Shown: one piece after another, positions 8,201 to 17,281 of the stretch
Layout: each line of letters begins with the position of its first letter
How positions within the stretch are numbered: position 1 is the first letter of the stretch
Assembly: GCA_023249635.1 (NCBI GenBank)
Contig: JAHFCH010000024.1
Location: 1-45,526 of the forward strand
DNA length: 45,526 bases
DNA from: Fibrobacterota bacterium
Lineage (GTDB): Bacteria; Fibrobacterota; Fibrobacteria; UBA11236
Direction of reading: 5' to 3'
The notes under the pieces: generated by a model
The model's database searches: none
What the model was told of the DNA's origin: nothing
Seen by the model: only the letters and a program-made list of their open reading frames with translations
Translations under genes and position numbers: made by a program

Positions 8201-9492
8201 GCGGAATCCTCCCTTCCCCCGTCATTGCCGGGCTCGCAGGAAAGCATCACCAGGTCCCGCTCCGCGCGCACATAGTGCCTTAGACTCGCGCTGGTGGCCC
8301 CGCCCGGCGGGGACGCCGACACGGTCAAGCGCATTGGGGCATCGGAATCCTTGCCGGAGAAATCCAACCAATACCCATTGGCTTGATCATACGGATCTTC
8401 ATTGAAGGCATAGCGGATGGGGCCGGTGGCCTCCCTGAGGCGTCGCCACACGCTGGTACCGTGGCCATAGAAGGAGACACTGTCCCCGCCATCGAAGGTG
8501 CCATTGCCGTTGGCGTCGGTAACCCCCAGAGGGATTTGCCGTAACCGCCCGGGTACCGGTTCGCCTTGCGGAACGATGGGAAGGGTATCCCCAGGGCCCG
8601 TATACATGCGCAAGGCCTCGATGCGCGCTCCGACCACGCTGGGGGCAAGGCGGGCGATATCAGCGAAGGCGAGGCCATAGACCCTGTCTTCGGCGAAGGC
8701 CCCGGGATCGCCATCGCCGACACGGATACGCAGCAGGGAATCCCCAAGCAGAGGTTGGGAGGCTGCGCCTTTCGAAAGCGCCCGCGACGGATGGGGCCTG
8801 GCGGGAGAGGCGAAGGCGGCCCCCCCAACGGGATTCAGGGTTTCACCGCGCAGGGCGGCAGGCAACGCGCTCGCGCCATACGCTCCGCCGCGTACCGGAT
8901 ACTTTACGGTGATGCGCGCCTGCTTCATCCAGGTCAGGGTATGGCGGGCCTCATCCCACCTGGCGATAGGAACGCGGATGGAACGAAGGGTCCAGGCTCC
9001 CCGGCGCAGGGCCGGCCCGATTACCGCAGTCGGGGCCGCCGCGGCGCGGTAGGCCGAATCATTGCGTGCGAAGGTATCCCGGCCCGGCGCGAGATGGACG
9101 GGAACGGGAGCGATGCCACCAGGCAAGGCGCTGAACCCGGTTAACACCGGTGTTACCTCGGTCCGGGGCGCCGCAGGACCGCATAGGACATCGAAGGCCG
9201 CATAAGGCAAATCCGGTTCTCCGGGAGTCACACCCCGGCTGCAGCCCTCGCATTCGGCCCTCAGGGCCCCATCACTACCGGAGGGGAGAAGCCTCAATTC
9301 CCCGGCATCGATTTCCCCCACCAGTCTTCCCGGCTCGTCGATAAGGACTTGGAACGGATGTCCCGCCGCTTGGGAAAGGCAAGGCAGGCATGCCGTCAGG
9401 CCAAGCAGGGCTGCGGCGAAGAACCTACCGAAATTCACCCTATGATAGGGCCTACGGAAGGGCCGCGGGGCATGCAGAACAGGTTCGGGCAT
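5230..9492 (-). CDS. C25 (gingipain/PorU-like) peptidase with FlgD-like C-terminal domain, copy 1
   Basis: The product has 1420 residues. A hydrophobic export segment near residues 23-43 contains LTAC and CLPC; LTAC fits a lipobox, so it is either a lipoprotein or a cleaved secreted protein. A gingipain-like propeptide/beta region follows, then the C25 catalytic domain at roughly 650-1040. The catalytic pair is visible as His914 in NYVGHGSHNQW and Cys949 in NSFSCTVGRFD. The end carries an YNVPNPMKR segment and a FlgD-like Ig domain (VRVFDQAGRLVRVF, WDGRDAWGNGLGNGVYFY) closing with SSKRNILVLSR, typical of type IX secretion signals. C25 proteins of this size include PorU, the type IX sortase, and secreted gingipain-like proteases; the sequence alone does not separate them. 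It lies 92 bases downstream of a paralogue on the same strand. The ATG has only a weak ribosome site and an internal GTG (residue 19) is possible. Confidence 0.85.
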   Translation of the reverse strand: MPEPVLHAPRPFRRPYHRVNFGRFFAAALLGLTACLPCLSQAAGHPFQVLIDEPGRLVGEIDAGELRLLPSGSDGALRAECEGCSRGVTPGEPDLPYAAFDVLCGPAAPRTEVTPVLTGFSALPGGIAPVPVHLAPGRDTFARNDSAYRAAAAPTAVIGPALRRGAWTLRSIRVPIARWDEARHTLTWMKQARITVKYPVRGGAYGASALPAALRGETLNPVGGAAFASPARPHPSRALSKGAASQPLLGDSLLRIRVGDGDPGAFAEDRVYGLAFADIARLAPSVVGARIEALRMYTGPGDTLPIVPQGEPVPGRLRQIPLGVTDANGNGTFDGGDSVSFYGHGTSVWRRLREATGPIRYAFNEDPYDQANGYWLDFSGKDSDAPMRLTVSASPPGGATSASLRHYVRAERDLVMLSCEPGNDGGREDSASGVSWFWIWGGSCRGSEKPRTLSGSQLSMPETDVLKDALQGGGDSVFVGMFPYPYQSPDDFTIRLEGGTDPLPWVESGTGKGNWYVSTAPLGTGGRFRFASVEWRVHDAKFEGYTVSYRRRLAWSGTPLRIFPEIHGERARYRVEGGAGLACLRIEDGVALKRFLLDGAGEFSDSLAADADAQYLLYDVPSALPASALSLEQPGRAGLGIRDLAGGSAAAPEYLIIAPGEFAEQAAAWAKYRQDPARGRPYKTAVVFTEDIYRAYSGGRLSPPAIRDFLRWAWSAWGGDAAGSNPLRYVLLLGDGHYDYREVRSGLRRDSPRNRVPPFEWLDGRSNGAEGLASDDYYALLDSGETVGTGALLDVAVGRLPVNSSAQAEACLAKAKAWEDPALAGAWRGRITFAADDGVQRGANARDDDLIKQGHTTSSDSVARRMEAGEPGLAADKIYLVDYPMNPAYHKPEASQDLLSLIDQGTVLVNYVGHGSHNQWADEVLLQSNDGLARMHNPDRTPMINSFSCTVGRFDDYAQVGMSELFVAAPERGAIAAVSAVRESFPSENIALAHAFYSHAGRSRLGDAVPMGEALRLAKNDAGVRGDSRHNSSRYALLGEPVLALRKAPLAVSLDKTPDSLQALDCGNIEGRIEGGSGSGSINIRILAQPRPRFWPPVFEKSNVDTQRAVLRGPVMFEGTFPYKDGRFSAAYFIPKQIAFGDTNARILAFAWDAKQEREGSAAKTGLAIRGVSRGECAKDSDGKGPRIRITGCEPTETGNLDFPDQVRLPIPYCLEISVEDSLGGVLAAEGPDEGTTLEIPGVRDPFHPHAGIDGLYRKVYRLPLDKGSIPPGIRLLKVSARDGYGNFSSRTLRMDLNADSSLNTISAYNVPNPMKRNGTTFYFSTVAPARAADLDDPTSAKARIGFEVRVFDQAGRLVRVFDGARSGETRWDGRDAWGNGLGNGVYFYQVIARQAPTAGNADSPSRTLSSKRNILVLSR

Positions 9493-9584
9493 TTTGGACT
9501 CAAGGCGCGTGTCCGGGATAAATACAAAGGTGCCCAGGGCGGGTCACGCCAGGATGCAGAAGGAAGGCCCGGAAGGGCGGCTTT

Positions 9585-12500
9585 TTACCTGGAGATGACG
9601 AGAGTGTTACGCTTCGAGCTCAAGGTCCGGTAGCCCGGCTTGGCGTTGACGTCGAAGAGGTCTTGGCGCGCGGTGATGGAATAGAAATAGACGCCGTTGG
9701 CGAGCAGGTTCCCCCATCGATCATGACCATCCCATGTGGTGGTTCCCGAAGCGGCATCCTGGAATACCTTCACCAGGCGCCCTGCCTGATCGAAGATGCG
9801 GATTTCGAAGAACAACCTCTGCTTGCCGTTGTTCTCGCCCCCGTACTCCACCTCATTGGAAGGGATGGAGGTGGAGAAATAGAAAGTCGTGCCCTTGCGC
9901 TTCATGGGATTGGGAACGTTGTACGCGGTGACGGTGGTGATGGAGCTGTCCACGGTCAGGTCCATCTGCAATTGTCGCGCGCCGATATTGCCGTAGCCGT
10001 CGCGCGCGGAGACTTTCAACAGGTAGGCGCCGGGCCGGATGCCTTTTTTGTCGAGGGAGTACTGGTAGGTCTTGATATACAGATCGTCGACGCCCGGGGC
10101 GGGATGAAAAGGATCGACCAGTCCCGGGATTTCCAGGGTGGTGCCTTCGTCCGGGCCTTCCGAGGAAAGGACACCCCCGAGGGAATCCTCCACGCTGATC
10201 TGCAGGCAATACGGCAGCGGCAACTTCACGTGATCGGGGAAATCCACGTCGCCGGTTTCGGTCTGCTCGCAGCCGCTGATGCGGATACGGGGGCCTTTGC
10301 CATCGGAGTCCATGGCGCATGCGCTGCTGGTTCCGCTGATGGGCAGGTTCTGCCGGGCCATGGTGCCTTCCATCTCCAGGCTGTCATCCCAGGCGAACAC
10401 CAGCACCTGGGCATTGGTATCCCCGAAGGAGACCTGCTTGGGGATGAAATAGTCGCTCTCGAAAGCGCCGTTCTTATAGGGCAGGGTGCGCTCGAAAAGG
10501 ATGTTCCCGCGCTTCTCGACTTCCTGGGGGGTGAATCCTCCGGGCAGGTTGTAGGTCTTGTGCATTGTGCCGGCCACGATCTTGATGTTGACCTTGCCAT
10601 TGCCCAGGCCGCCCTGTACCGTACCCTTGATGGTGCGGCAATCCAGGGCTTTGATGGTGTCCATCACTTGGGTCAAAGCCAGCTTCAATTGCGGCTTGCG
10701 CATGAGCAGTACGGGCTCGCCCAGCAGGTTGTACTTGATGTCGTTGAGGTTGTCGGCATTGGTCTCGGAGGAATTCTTGGCTTCGCGCAAGGCCTCGCCG
10801 ACCGTCACCGTGATACCCGTTGAATCGCCCGGGAACACGCGGGCATAGAAGGCATCGGCCAGTTGGATGTTGGGATGGGGAAAGGATTCCCGCGTGGCGG
10901 AAACGGCTCCGATTGCGCCTACGCTTTTCTGCTTCACGAATTGCTCGCTCATCCCTTCTCCGGAAAGGCTCTCGAAGCGGCCCACGGTGCAGGAGAAGGC
11001 GTTCACCATGGGCGTGCGCCCTTCGTTGCGCATGCGCGCGATGGCGTCATTGGTCTGCAGCAGCACCTCGTCGGCCCATTGGTTGGACGCGCCATGGCCC
11101 ACGTAATTGATCATCAGGGTGCCGCGGTTGATTAAGGTGAGCAGGTCTTGCGCGGCCTCGGGCTTGTGGTAAGAAGAGTTCATGGGATAATCGAGCAGGT
11201 ACACTTTGTCGACGGTAATGCCCTTCTCGTTGCCCGCGATGGCCAGCCCGATTTGATCAGCATCCGTGGTATGGCCTTGGGTGATGGGGTCGTAGTCCTT
11301 CTCGTTGGCGCCCCGTTGGATATTGTCGTCCGCCGTCATTACGATGCGCCCCCGCCACTCCCCGGCCAGCTTGGGATCCTCGTAGTCGGAAATCTTCTTC
11401 AGGTAATCCTTCGCCTGCACGGGGTCCTGCACGGGCACGCGGCCCAAGGCGACCTGCAAGGCACCGCCCCCATAGCCGAATTCCGCCGGTTCCAGCAGGC
11501 CGTAGAAATCGTCCGAGGCTACGTCCTCGTGGCCGTTGTCGACGATGAATTCGTAGGGGGGCACCACGTTGGGCGGGCGCTTCTTCATCAGGGAAGCACG
11601 GATGTTACGGTAATCGTAATGGCCGTCGCCGAAGAACAGCACGTATTTGAGCGCGCCGGCCTTGGACTGGCTGCCCCATCCCCCGTAGGCCCAACGCAGG
11701 AAATCGCGGATGGCGGTCGGGGAAAGGCGGCCGCCGGAAAATTGGCGATAGATGTCCTCGACGCATACCACTTCGCTATTGAGCTTGAGCGCGCGCTTGG
11801 GCGCGTTGCGGTAATCGCGCAGCATCAGGGCCTGCGCCAGCAGGGAACGATCGGTGATGATCAGGTAATCCGGGGATTTGCCGTCGCCGGTGACGAGATT
11901 GCGCAGTGACGTAGCGGCTGCGGGCAGAGCGTCGGCTTCCAGGGCGGAGGCCGTCAAAGCCGCAGGATCCTGATAGACCAGATAGCGGGCATCCGAGCCC
12001 GCGGCGACACTGTCCGTAAATACTCCTTGGCCGTCCAGGACCATCAGCTTGCCCGCCACTCCGTGTTCGACGCGCAGGCACTTGGCCCCGGCCCCGCCCG
12101 TCACCTTGAAACTCACCGCGATGCCGGACCGCTCGGGAAAGAGCCACAAGGGTTCGCCGCGGAAGACGTGGTTGCGTTTGTACGCCACCGTATAGCCTTC
12201 GAACTTGTTCTCATTCCCGCCCCAAGCCAAGCCATCAAGCTGGAAGGCCGGCGCGTTCTTGATGCCGCGCGTGATCGCGAACCAGCTTCCCGGCGAAGCC
12301 GTCAGCCCGATAAAGTCGGCGGTGTCGCCGTCGCCGCCGTAGTAGGGTTTGAAGATGGTGGTCGATTCGGCGTTGGCGCGGAAGATATGGAAGCCGATGT
12401 AGACGGAGTCGCTGGGCGAGGTCAAATCGGGAAGGGAGTCGGTTTCCGCGCTCAACAGGCTGGCGCGGGATAGCAGGGTATCGTTGTTGGAACCGCTGGA

Positions 12501-13820
12501 ACAGCCGCCCTTCCAATGCCAATGCCAATCGTATCCGGCCTCTTCGTCCTTATGTCCCGAAGGATCGCAACCGGCGGTGGCCAGATCCTTTTCCGCGCGC
12601 AGATAGGCCAGGCTCGCGGCGACGGGCGTCCCGGTTGCGGGCATGGAAGCCGACTCCGAAAGGCGCGAGCCGTCCTGGGTCCCGGTCCAATCCAGGTAGT
12701 AATAGTTCTCGAAGGAATAGGTATCCTCGCTGAACTCCCAGCGGATGGGCCCGGGCGTGTCCGCCAAGCGCTTCCAGATACTGGCCCCGTGGGCGTAGAA
12801 CACGATACGGTCGTCATGATCGAAAGTGCCGTTGTTATCCGCGTCGATCACCTGGATGGGTATCTCCTTCAGGGTGCCGGATACGGGGGCCACCGCGGTA
12901 TCCATGCGGCGGGGCAGGGTATCGTTGGGGCCGCCGAACAGGCGCAGGCGGGAAACCCGGGCGGCGTTGATATCGGCGGTCACGGCGGAAAGCTGGGAGA
13001 AGGACAGGGAGTAGACCTGATCCTCCTGGAAATTCTCGACATTGTGATCGCCCACCTTGATGCGGACGAAGCGCGGTTCGATATCGGCAGCGGTGGCCGC
13101 GCCTTTGCGGAGAGCAGGGAGAGGCAGGCGTCGGGGCGCACCCGAGAGGAAGGCGCCGCCATCGGGATTAAGCACAGCCAGGCGGAAGGCGCCGGTGAGC
13201 CGCAAGGGCGAGGCGGAAGCGAAGGCTCCCGGGAATACGACTTCAACGCGCAGACGTCGGGCCGACAACAGGCTTTTACCGCCCTGGTCCCAGGCTGCCA
13301 GGGGCACTTCGATGCCGCGGATGGCCAGCCCGCGCAGCTTGCGTTTGGCCAACAGGCGGGCCTGAAATCCGGAGGCGGCGCGGTAGAGGGCCGCTTCGGG
13401 GCGGAAGACCTCGCGGTTGGGTGTGGGAGTTTCCGGAAAAGGCGCGATGCCTTCGGGAAGAATGCGGGAGTCCGAAGCCAGGGCTTGCACGGTGACGCGG
13501 GGATCATTCGCCCCGGTGAGCACATCGAAGCGGTATACGGGGAGGTCGGGTGCGCCGGCGCGACCGACGCTATGGCAGCCCGGGCAATGGACGCTGAACC
13601 CTTCGGCTCCGGCCACCGGGTGCAGGGACGCCGCGGGCAGGGTCAATTCCAGCACTAGGCGACCGGGGGTGTCTTCCACCACCTTGGCAGTCAGGGCGGC
13701 GGGTGCAGTCGACGGGGAAGAAACGGGAAGCGGGAGCGCGGCGGCGCGTGGGGCTCCCGGGCCCGGTAATACGGCAAGGCTAAAGCAGAGGATCCCGATG
13801 GGGGCGCGCATCGCCGTCAT
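9585..13820 (-). CDS. C25 (gingipain/PorU-like) peptidase with FlgD-like C-terminal domain, copy 2
   Basis: The product has 1411 residues from the ATG at 13818-13820. The frame stays open upstream to 14114, but that part is Arg/Pro-rich antisense of sppA and is excluded. The chosen start gives a signal peptide (MTAMRAPIGILCFSLAVLPG). The architecture matches the neighbour: propeptide-like beta region, catalytic domain with His909 (NYVGHGASNQW) and Cys944 (NAFSCTVGRFE), then MDSDGKGPRIRISGCE, YNVPNPMKRKGTTFYFS and a FlgD-like end (IFDQAGRLVKVF, LANGVYFYSITARQ, SSKRNTLVISR). Long blocks are nearly identical between the copies in the C-terminal 300 residues, with more divergence in the N-terminal half, as expected of an older tandem duplication. 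A possible promoter has TATATT at 13860-13865 (minus) with a 19-base spacer. GGGAGA lies about 12 bases before the ATG. Confidence 0.85.
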   Translation of the reverse strand: MTAMRAPIGILCFSLAVLPGPGAPRAAALPLPVSSPSTAPAALTAKVVEDTPGRLVLELTLPAASLHPVAGAEGFSVHCPGCHSVGRAGAPDLPVYRFDVLTGANDPRVTVQALASDSRILPEGIAPFPETPTPNREVFRPEAALYRAASGFQARLLAKRKLRGLAIRGIEVPLAAWDQGGKSLLSARRLRVEVVFPGAFASASPLRLTGAFRLAVLNPDGGAFLSGAPRRLPLPALRKGAATAADIEPRFVRIKVGDHNVENFQEDQVYSLSFSQLSAVTADINAARVSRLRLFGGPNDTLPRRMDTAVAPVSGTLKEIPIQVIDADNNGTFDHDDRIVFYAHGASIWKRLADTPGPIRWEFSEDTYSFENYYYLDWTGTQDGSRLSESASMPATGTPVAASLAYLRAEKDLATAGCDPSGHKDEEAGYDWHWHWKGGCSSGSNNDTLLSRASLLSAETDSLPDLTSPSDSVYIGFHIFRANAESTTIFKPYYGGDGDTADFIGLTASPGSWFAITRGIKNAPAFQLDGLAWGGNENKFEGYTVAYKRNHVFRGEPLWLFPERSGIAVSFKVTGGAGAKCLRVEHGVAGKLMVLDGQGVFTDSVAAGSDARYLVYQDPAALTASALEADALPAAATSLRNLVTGDGKSPDYLIITDRSLLAQALMLRDYRNAPKRALKLNSEVVCVEDIYRQFSGGRLSPTAIRDFLRWAYGGWGSQSKAGALKYVLFFGDGHYDYRNIRASLMKKRPPNVVPPYEFIVDNGHEDVASDDFYGLLEPAEFGYGGGALQVALGRVPVQDPVQAKDYLKKISDYEDPKLAGEWRGRIVMTADDNIQRGANEKDYDPITQGHTTDADQIGLAIAGNEKGITVDKVYLLDYPMNSSYHKPEAAQDLLTLINRGTLMINYVGHGASNQWADEVLLQTNDAIARMRNEGRTPMVNAFSCTVGRFESLSGEGMSEQFVKQKSVGAIGAVSATRESFPHPNIQLADAFYARVFPGDSTGITVTVGEALREAKNSSETNADNLNDIKYNLLGEPVLLMRKPQLKLALTQVMDTIKALDCRTIKGTVQGGLGNGKVNIKIVAGTMHKTYNLPGGFTPQEVEKRGNILFERTLPYKNGAFESDYFIPKQVSFGDTNAQVLVFAWDDSLEMEGTMARQNLPISGTSSACAMDSDGKGPRIRISGCEQTETGDVDFPDHVKLPLPYCLQISVEDSLGGVLSSEGPDEGTTLEIPGLVDPFHPAPGVDDLYIKTYQYSLDKKGIRPGAYLLKVSARDGYGNIGARQLQMDLTVDSSITTVTAYNVPNPMKRKGTTFYFSTSIPSNEVEYGGENNGKQRLFFEIRIFDQAGRLVKVFQDAASGTTTWDGHDRWGNLLANGVYFYSITARQDLFDVNAKPGYRTLSSKRNTLVISR

Positions 13821-13890
13821 GTGTCCGCAGGATCTCCCGGAAGAAGCGTAAAACCGTCCAATATAGGTACAAAGTCGGGGGAAAATGAAA

Positions 13891-13915
13891 CAGGAAAAGG
13901 GGCCTTCCGGACCCC
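13891..13915 (-). terminator. Probable weak terminator of sppA
   Basis: Immediately after the sppA stop, GGGG pairs with CCCC (with a U-G and C-G extension) around a small loop, followed by TTTTCC. The stem is short, so termination is likely partial and transcription into the downstream C25 gene is possible. Confidence 0.45.
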
Positions 13916-14832
13916 TATTTCCACATGAAGAAACTGCCCTGGCGCAGCTCCGGCAGCCAGGCTTGGGCCGCTTGGGCCAAGGATCCCAAGGAGCCCGCGT
14001 CGCCCTTGCTTTCAAAGAAGCGTTCCAATCGGGTCTTGGTCGGAGGCTCCGTGACCAGGGGCGGGTTCTCGCCCAGCTTCGCCACGGAGGCCAGGTAGCG
14101 TTCCGCCTCGGCATATCCGCCCAGGGTGTCCACCAGACCGTGGTCGCGGGCCTGCAGGCCCGTCATCACCCGACCGTCGGCGATGCGGAGCAGGTCGGCT
14201 TTGGCGATCTTGCGGTTGGCGAGGATATCGTCGATGAACTGCCCGTAGGTATTGTCGATGACCGATTGCAGGAAGCGGATGTCCTCGGGGGTGGAGGGGC
14301 GACCGAAATTACCCACGTCCTTAAGCGCGCCCGACTTTACCGTGTTGAACTTGATCCCCATCTTCCCCAACAATTTCTCGGCTTCGGGGTACTGCATGAT
14401 GACGCCGATGCTGGCCGTGAGGGTGCCGGGATTGGCGAAGATGCGATCGCCGGCCAGGGAAACGTAATAGCCGCCCGAAGCGGCCAGGTTGCCCTGGCTC
14501 ACCACGATAGGCAGGCCATGCGCCTTGAGGCCGCGCAGGGCCGAAAGGATTTCCTGGGAGGCGCCTACCGCGCCGCCGGGGGAATCGACGCGCAGCAGCA
14601 CGCCCTTGCAGCCCTTGTCCTGGGAAATGCGCCGGATGCATTCCAGGTATGCTTCCGAACCCATGATGGCGCCTTCGACGCGGAGCACGGTCAAGTGATC
14701 GCGGCGCTCGCGCAGGGCGGTTCCCTTGTCGGCGAGATGGCCGAACAGGTTGGCCATGGCTCCCATGAAATAGAAGATGGAAATGAAGGATAGGATCGAG
14801 AGGACAACGAGGATCTTCGCGAAGCGGCTCAT
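13915..14832 (-). CDS. sppA: Signal peptide peptidase SppA, short form
   Basis: The 305-residue product starts at the ATG at 14830-14832, with GGGAG about 6 bases upstream. Upstream codons in the same frame belong to the tail region of the preceding gene and are not used. An N-terminal membrane anchor (residues 7-28) precedes a single S49 peptidase domain. The Ser nucleophile is Ser119 in NLAASGGYYVS and the Lys general base is Lys171 in SGALKDVG, with the characteristic DSPGG at 83-87. The length fits the short Gram-positive/archaeal-type SppA rather than the 618-residue E. coli double-domain form. Such enzymes degrade signal-peptide remnants at the cytoplasmic membrane. It starts 20 bases after the LysM transglycosylase gene, so the two are likely co-transcribed. 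Confidence 0.92.
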   Translation of the reverse strand: MSRFAKILVVLSILSFISIFYFMGAMANLFGHLADKGTALRERRDHLTVLRVEGAIMGSEAYLECIRRISQDKGCKGVLLRVDSPGGAVGASQEILSALRGLKAHGLPIVVSQGNLAASGGYYVSLAGDRIFANPGTLTASIGVIMQYPEAEKLLGKMGIKFNTVKSGALKDVGNFGRPSTPEDIRFLQSVIDNTYGQFIDDILANRKIAKADLLRIADGRVMTGLQARDHGLVDTLGGYAEAERYLASVAKLGENPPLVTEPPTKTRLERFFESKGDAGSLGSLAQAAQAWLPELRQGSFFMWK

Positions 14833-14852
14833 GCGGCTCCCTTCTTGGGTAT

Positions 14853-17186
14853 TTATTTGACGCGGATTCGGGTGCCGGGCTTGAGGACCGGCGGCAGCCG
14901 GCCGTTCAGGTCCTTGAGCTTCTGCACCGTGGTGCGGTACTTGGTCGAGATGTCCCACAGGGTATCGCCGGCCTTGACCACGTAGTATTGCTTCTCCTCG
15001 GCGCGCGGCTGCGACGAACCGATGAAGCCCGCGGCGGCCACCGGGGACATGCGCGGGACTTCCGCCTTCGCCGGTTCATCATCTCCGGCGGGCACCTCGG
15101 CCCCGGGCGCTTCGCCCGCGGTCGCGTCCGCTTCCGCCTCCAGGTGTTTACCCGTCTGCGCAACCGGCTTGCCGGCCTCCGGGGTATTCTTGGGGGCCAG
15201 GTACTTCAACTTCTGCCCCGCTTGGATGCGATTGCCGGCGATGCCGTTCCAATGCCCCAGATCCTCTTCGCTCACTCCCAGTGATTTGCCGATGGAGTAC
15301 AAGGTCTCCCCCGCCTCCACGGTATGCACGCCGAATTTTCCGGGCGCAGGCGCCTTTACATTGGCGGTCGTGCGAGGGGCCTTCTCGCGCGGAACCAGGC
15401 TGGCGGCTGCGCGGGAATCGTCCTTATCCGCTTTTTCGGACTTATCGGCCTTTTCAGCCTTGTCCCCACCGCTGAACTTCTCCGGCTTCTCCCCGGGTGA
15501 AGACTTCATCGCCACGGGTTCGCGATGATTGTCCGATTCGTCATCCCCCGCAGCCGTGGCCTTGCCTCCCAGCTTCAGGCGCTGCCCCGCGCGGATAAGG
15601 GTTCCGCGCTTCATGTTGTTGGCGGCCAACAGATTCGAAACCGTGGTCCCGAAGCGCCTCGCGATGTCGAAGAGGTTATCCCCGGCATGGACCTTGTAGG
15701 TTCCGCCCTTGAACTTGGCGACCCGGCCCTGGCCCTCCGCAACGTCCGGTTCGTTGTAGCGACCCGCATCTCCGGGCGCCAGCGGTATCAGCAGGCTCTG
15801 GCCGCGGGAAAGCTTGTTCCCCTTGATCTTATTGGTGGCCTTGATGGCCGCCACCGACACGCGGTAGCGCGCGGCGATCGAGGAGATGGTTTCACCCTTG
15901 GCAACCAGGTGATGATGCCAATTGACAAGCTGGGTCTTATCCAGTGCGTCGTAGTTCTTCAGGAAAGTCTCGCGGGTTCCCGTGGGCAGGTTGACCGTGA
16001 ATCCGGTTTTGTTGGGCGGCGTGCACCAACGGCGCAGGGATGGGTTCAGGGAGAGAACGGTATCCTCGCCCACCCCGGCGGACTTGGCGATGGTGGCGAT
16101 GGTAAGGCAATGGACCACCGTGGCGGTATCAAAGACCAGGGCGGGCTCGGGATTATCGATCAGGAATCCGTAGCGCTTGGGATCATGGCTGATGATCATG
16201 GCCGCCAGGATCTTGGGAACGTAGAAGCGCGTCTCCTGGGGTAGCGGCATCTTCCAATACCCGCGCGTGGAATCCTGGGCCAGGTAGCGGCGGATTTTGC
16301 CTTCACCGCAATTGTAGGCCGCCATCGCCATATGCCAGTCCTGGAATTCGTCATGCAGGTCGCCCAGGTATTCCAGGGCCGCGTCGGTGGCGAGCAAGGG
16401 ATCACGGCGGGGATCGTACCACCAATCGTCCTGCAGCCCGTAGCGCCTTCCGGTGCCGCTGATGAACTGCCACATGCCGCTGGCGGCGGCCTTGGACCAG
16501 GCCTTGGGATTGAATCCGCTTTCGCACATGGCCAGGTAGATCAAATCCGGCGGCAATCCGCGGGCGATCAACTTCTGCTGCACCAGCGACTCGTAGCGCG
16601 ATTTGCGCGTCAGCCATTTGGTGAAATAGCCGCGGCCGGGACCCATGAATACCGACATGGCCTGCAGGATGCGCGGTTCCAAAGGCGTGGTAAGCGGCAG
16701 GGTGTATTTGGAGGGGTCGATAAAATGCGTAATGGAGTCCATGGCCTTCACGGACGAATCCGGCACGTCTTCCATCTCTTCGTCGAATTGCTGCGTGAAT
16801 GGCGCCGGTTCGCCCATCTGGCTGGTCATGGCCACGGTGAAGATCAATTGCTTCTGGACGCTGTCGCGGAAGGTCTTGATGCGGGAGTAAACCGAGGGGC
16901 TCAGGGAGTCGGTGGCCTCGAGGGCGGATAGCCGGACCAGGGCGCTATCGAAATCCTCGCCGGCTTGGAACCAGAGGGAATCGCGGATGCCTTCCTGGCC
17001 GAGCTTGACGTATTCGGAAACCTCGGAGAAGAGCATCTCTTCTTCGGGAACGAGCACGGGAGCGGCGGCGGAATCCCTCTTGGCAGAACCAGCGGCGGCA
17101 GCGGCGGAATCGGAGGCCGGTTTGGTCCCCGAGCATCCCCAAAGCGCTAATAAGGCCGCGGAAACCTGCAGCGCGCGTTTCAGCAA
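14853..17186 (-). CDS. Lytic transglycosylase (MltD-like) lipoprotein with four LysM repeats
   Basis: The 777-residue product has a signal peptide ending LLALWGC, with a probable lipid anchor at Cys18 (imperfect lipobox). An SLT lytic transglycosylase domain spans about 195-320, with catalytic Glu222 in AMCESGFNPKAWS and the motifs ASGMWQF and MAAYNCGEG. Four LysM peptidoglycan-binding repeats lie at about 425-468, 495-540, 618-664 and 733-777. Linkers 545-615 and 665-730 are low-complexity, charged Lys/Glu/Ala/Pro segments. E. coli MltD usually has two LysM repeats, so four is on the high side. It should cleave the glycan backbone of peptidoglycan to 1,6-anhydro products in the periplasm. 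The start is a TTG at 17184-17186 with GGAG about 12 bases upstream; no in-frame ATG gives the signal peptide. Confidence 0.9.
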   Translation of the reverse strand: MLKRALQVSAALLALWGCSGTKPASDSAAAAAGSAKRDSAAAPVLVPEEEMLFSEVSEYVKLGQEGIRDSLWFQAGEDFDSALVRLSALEATDSLSPSVYSRIKTFRDSVQKQLIFTVAMTSQMGEPAPFTQQFDEEMEDVPDSSVKAMDSITHFIDPSKYTLPLTTPLEPRILQAMSVFMGPGRGYFTKWLTRKSRYESLVQQKLIARGLPPDLIYLAMCESGFNPKAWSKAAASGMWQFISGTGRRYGLQDDWWYDPRRDPLLATDAALEYLGDLHDEFQDWHMAMAAYNCGEGKIRRYLAQDSTRGYWKMPLPQETRFYVPKILAAMIISHDPKRYGFLIDNPEPALVFDTATVVHCLTIATIAKSAGVGEDTVLSLNPSLRRWCTPPNKTGFTVNLPTGTRETFLKNYDALDKTQLVNWHHHLVAKGETISSIAARYRVSVAAIKATNKIKGNKLSRGQSLLIPLAPGDAGRYNEPDVAEGQGRVAKFKGGTYKVHAGDNLFDIARRFGTTVSNLLAANNMKRGTLIRAGQRLKLGGKATAAGDDESDNHREPVAMKSSPGEKPEKFSGGDKAEKADKSEKADKDDSRAAASLVPREKAPRTTANVKAPAPGKFGVHTVEAGETLYSIGKSLGVSEEDLGHWNGIAGNRIQAGQKLKYLAPKNTPEAGKPVAQTGKHLEAEADATAGEAPGAEVPAGDDEPAKAEVPRMSPVAAAGFIGSSQPRAEEKQYYVVKAGDTLWDISTKYRTTVQKLKDLNGRLPPVLKPGTRIRVK

Positions 17187-17281
17187 AACCGGGATGCTCC
17201 ACAGGGGGCCCGGGTGCCGGAGAGTATCGGAGACTGGGGTAATGGGGACGTGAAGGCGGAAACCTGGGGGGTCAGGCTCGC

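Noticed and set aside
9558-9585. Hairpin with T-run on the plus strand between the C25 genes
   Set aside because: The T-run points to plus-strand termination but no plus-strand gene precedes it; on the minus strand no U-tract follows.
9663-10823. 386-codon plus-strand frame inside the second C25 gene
   Set aside because: It is antisense to a well-supported catalytic protein and has a Gly/His/Asp-rich artefact composition.
12516-13658. 380-codon plus-strand frame inside the second C25 gene
   Set aside because: Antisense shadow of high-GC coding DNA with Gly/Ala/Arg bias.
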